In this document: in pieces, positions 11,768 through 13,264 of the stretch
Position numbering within the stretch: position 1 is the stretch's first letter
How the letters are laid out: each line of letters begins with the position of its first letter
NCBI GenBank assembly: GCA_017848155.1
Contig: JAGAKC010000423.1
Span: forward strand, 1-13,264
Source of the DNA: Oscillospiraceae bacterium
Lineage (GTDB): Bacteria; Bacillota; Clostridia; Oscillospirales; Ruminococcaceae
Length of the DNA stretch: 13,264 bases
Reading direction: 5' to 3'
Program-made: the position numbers and the translations under genes
Notes under the pieces: model-generated
Told to the model about the DNA's origin: nothing
Seen by the model: the letters and a program-made list of their open reading frames with translations, nothing else
Databases searched by the model: none

Positions 11768-12842
11768 GCAGCATACCTCCCAACTTGAAAACAGCGGTAA
11801 GCACGGCGAATATTCCTGTGCCGAAAAGCGCTGCCTTTATTTTGCTGACGGGGAGTATTCCGAAGCGGTTTCCCGTCTGACCGTTCATTACGAACGGATA
11901 GTCCTTGCCGTTGAAGGTATAGTTAAGGAACCACACAGGCAGCAGTGCGTACACCGCTGTTTTCTTCTGGTAGTCCATATGGCTGTGGGTGATGGTGATG
12001 GAGTTGTAGCCTGTCATATCCTGCTTCAGCACCTCGTTCGCAGCCTGCTCGATACGCTGGTCGATGCGCTTTGCAGCCTCGTCAAGACCCACGTCGTACT
12101 TTTCCGCTGCGCAGCCCGAAAGGTAGCTCATGGAAAACGGCTTGATGCCCTGATAGTTGAACGGCTCGATGCTCTCCATCAGCGAGTCGTCGATACGCTT
12201 TGAGCCATCGCAGGGCACACGTATGAAGGTCATGTCCGCCGCACGCTCCACCCTGTACACCTTTGTGTTGGTGTAGCGTGTATCGCCGCTGCGCCAGCTG
12301 CGTATCTTCTTTGCGTCAGCCGTTGCGTTCGCCTTTACGACGCCGCTTTTCAGCCAGTAGGGCACATAAAGTGCGGATATCTCCACTACCTTTGCGTTGC
12401 GCTTGAAGCCGCCGGGCAGCAGGAATTTTCCCTTTGTGTACTCCTTGAATGCCTGCTCCGCAAGCTCCTTTGTGGTGGCAAAGGGGATAATAAGGTCAGG
12501 CTTGAACTCGCCCGAGAGCCTTCCCGAAAGTATAACGGGAGTGTGGCAGAAATGGCAGCGCACCGACGCTTCCAGCTCGCCGCAGATAACGCCTGCTCCG
12601 CAGTTAGGGCAGTTGTACAGTGCAGATGCGCCTGTAAATTCCTCCTGCGCCTGCTGCTCCTCTGTAAGCTCGGGGTCAGCCTGCTCCAGCTTCATCTGCT
12701 CGTTTTCCGAGAAGTGCTTTTTGATATCCTCCTCACTGAACCTGCTGTCGCAGTAAAGACATCTGAAGCCGTTCTGTGTGCTGTTGTATTCCAGTGCCGC
12801 ATTACAGTTCGGGCACTGATAAGTCACTGTCTGAATGTCCAT
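11757..12842 (-). CDS. Double zinc-ribbon protein, YdjG-like
   Basis: 361 residues from ATG 12842 with GGAG (12853-12850) 7 nt upstream. Two four-cysteine ribbons are clear: C10, C13, C28, C31 and C78, C81, C96, C99, the first TFIIB-like. A Glu/Gln-rich stretch (about 39-70) links them. The middle (about 110-330) is a mixed domain with no signature I can name, and the last 28 residues are hydrophobic (ALFGTGIFAVLTAVF and GGMLLGL), a likely membrane anchor. Homologues are often mislabelled as helicase or RNA polymerase subunits because of the ribbons. The immediate TPM partner, sharing 11 nt of coding sequence, argues for a membrane complex like YdjG/YdjH in phage-shock-type envelope stress. 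It starts 27 nt after the sir2 stop. Confidence 0.8.
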   Translation of the reverse strand: MDIQTVTYQCPNCNAALEYNSTQNGFRCLYCDSRFSEEDIKKHFSENEQMKLEQADPELTEEQQAQEEFTGASALYNCPNCGAGVICGELEASVRCHFCHTPVILSGRLSGEFKPDLIIPFATTKELAEQAFKEYTKGKFLLPGGFKRNAKVVEISALYVPYWLKSGVVKANATADAKKIRSWRSGDTRYTNTKVYRVERAADMTFIRVPCDGSKRIDDSLMESIEPFNYQGIKPFSMSYLSGCAAEKYDVGLDEAAKRIDQRIEQAANEVLKQDMTGYNSITITHSHMDYQKKTAVYALLPVWFLNYTFNGKDYPFVMNGQTGNRFGILPVSKIKAALFGTGIFAVLTAVFKLGGMLLGL

Positions 12843-12869
12843 ATAATTACTCCGTATGTATTACCGATG

Positions 12870-13264
12870 CTATCTTATTTCTATCTCCGAAAACACCTTT
12901 CCGATGCTGTCAGCTATGACAAGGTCAGCGTTTTCGTCAGCACTTGTGGGCGACTTGTTTATCACCACTGTATATCTTCCGTTGAATACATCTATTAGTC
13001 CTGCCGCAGGGTATACCGCAAGCGATGTGCCGCCTATTATCAGTGCGTCCGCCGCAGCTATCTCCTTTATCGCACGGTCAAGGTCGCTGTCCTTCAGCTG
13101 CTCCTCGTACAGCACCACGTCAGGCTTTATCCGTCCGCCGCAGCTGCATCTCGGCACTCCGCCGCAGTCCGTCACCGCTGACAGCGGATACGCCCTTGCG
13201 CATTTCTCGCAGTAGTTTCTGTGTATGCTTCCGTGAAGCTCCACCACATTCCTGCTTCCTGCCG
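12870..13264 (-). CDS. Sir2-family NAD-dependent protein deacylase (partial, N-terminus outside window)
   Basis: Sirtuins remove acyl groups from lysines, using NAD. About 131 C-terminal residues are present; the N-terminal NAD-binding half lies beyond 13264. The frame runs to the window edge, reading AGSRNVVELHGS, the conserved stretch just after the catalytic His. The zinc-binding cysteines appear in NYCEKCARAY and PRCSCGGRIKPDVVLYEE. GGTSLAVYPAAGL and the terminal INKSPTSADENADLVI are Rossmann-fold sirtuin signatures. A GTG at 13247 is not the start, since conserved sequence continues upstream. It is the first visible gene of the - strand cluster, with the zinc-ribbon gene 27 nt downstream. 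Target proteins cannot be inferred. Confidence 0.93.
   Translation of the reverse strand, partial: AGSRNVVELHGSIHRNYCEKCARAYPLSAVTDCGGVPRCSCGGRIKPDVVLYEEQLKDSDLDRAIKEIAAADALIIGGTSLAVYPAAGLIDVFNGRYTVVINKSPTSADENADLVIADSIGKVFSEIEIR

Overview
The window reads as chromosome of a low-to-mid GC Clostridia bacterium, most likely Oscillospiraceae and Ruminococcus-like. That placement is inference. It rests on strong Shine-Dalgarno sites, textbook sigma-A promoters, a secreted protein with bacterial Ig-like (BIG2) domains, a Bacillus-style rsgA/thiN/spoVM neighbourhood, and a TPM/zinc-ribbon pair of the kind seen in Firmicutes. Nothing resembles a phage, conjugative element or CRISPR array; the content is mostly core metabolism and cell maintenance.

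Left arm, + strand (1-4470). After two hairpins comes rsgA (30S assembly GTPase), which can only be made full length from an AUU codon. It overlaps thiN (thiamine pyrophosphokinase). A consensus promoter then drives a secreted protein with two BIG2 domains fused to a solute-binding-protein fold and ends at a strong terminator. Next are two very small genes: a 56-residue two-helix membrane protein and a 31-residue protein that I identify as SpoVM, the spore-coat anchoring peptide. In B. subtilis spoVM lies just after the rsgA-rpe-thiN cluster, so the position supports the call. A SLOG/YpsA-like gene with its own promoter and a TTG start closes the arm at a bidirectional terminator.

Middle, - strand (4516-8645). 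A glycolytic block is transcribed pgk, tpiA, gpmI from a consensus promoter at about 8617-8645. gapA and eno are not present. Upstream of tpiA and in frame with it lies a pentapeptide-repeat reading frame with no stop codon, so a 368-residue pentapeptide-TPI fusion is possible alongside normal 257-residue TPI. The phosphoglycerate mutase carries signatures that I associate with the plant/kinetoplastid branch of cofactor-independent mutases.

Intergenic 8534-8954. This holds the pgk leader and promoter, a roughly 170-bp structured element bounded by 15/17 inverted repeats, and the perfect TTGACA-17-TATAAT promoter of a Nudix gene.

Right arm. On + are a zinc-ribbon Nudix hydrolase and a 33-residue Asn/Gln-rich peptide ending at a terminator. 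On -, probably one operon, run sir2 (cut by the window edge), a double zinc-ribbon protein, a secreted/membrane protein with three TPM-like domains and an Arg/Gly tail, and dtd. The zinc-ribbon/TPM pair resembles the YdjG/YdjH membrane-stress partners of B. subtilis.
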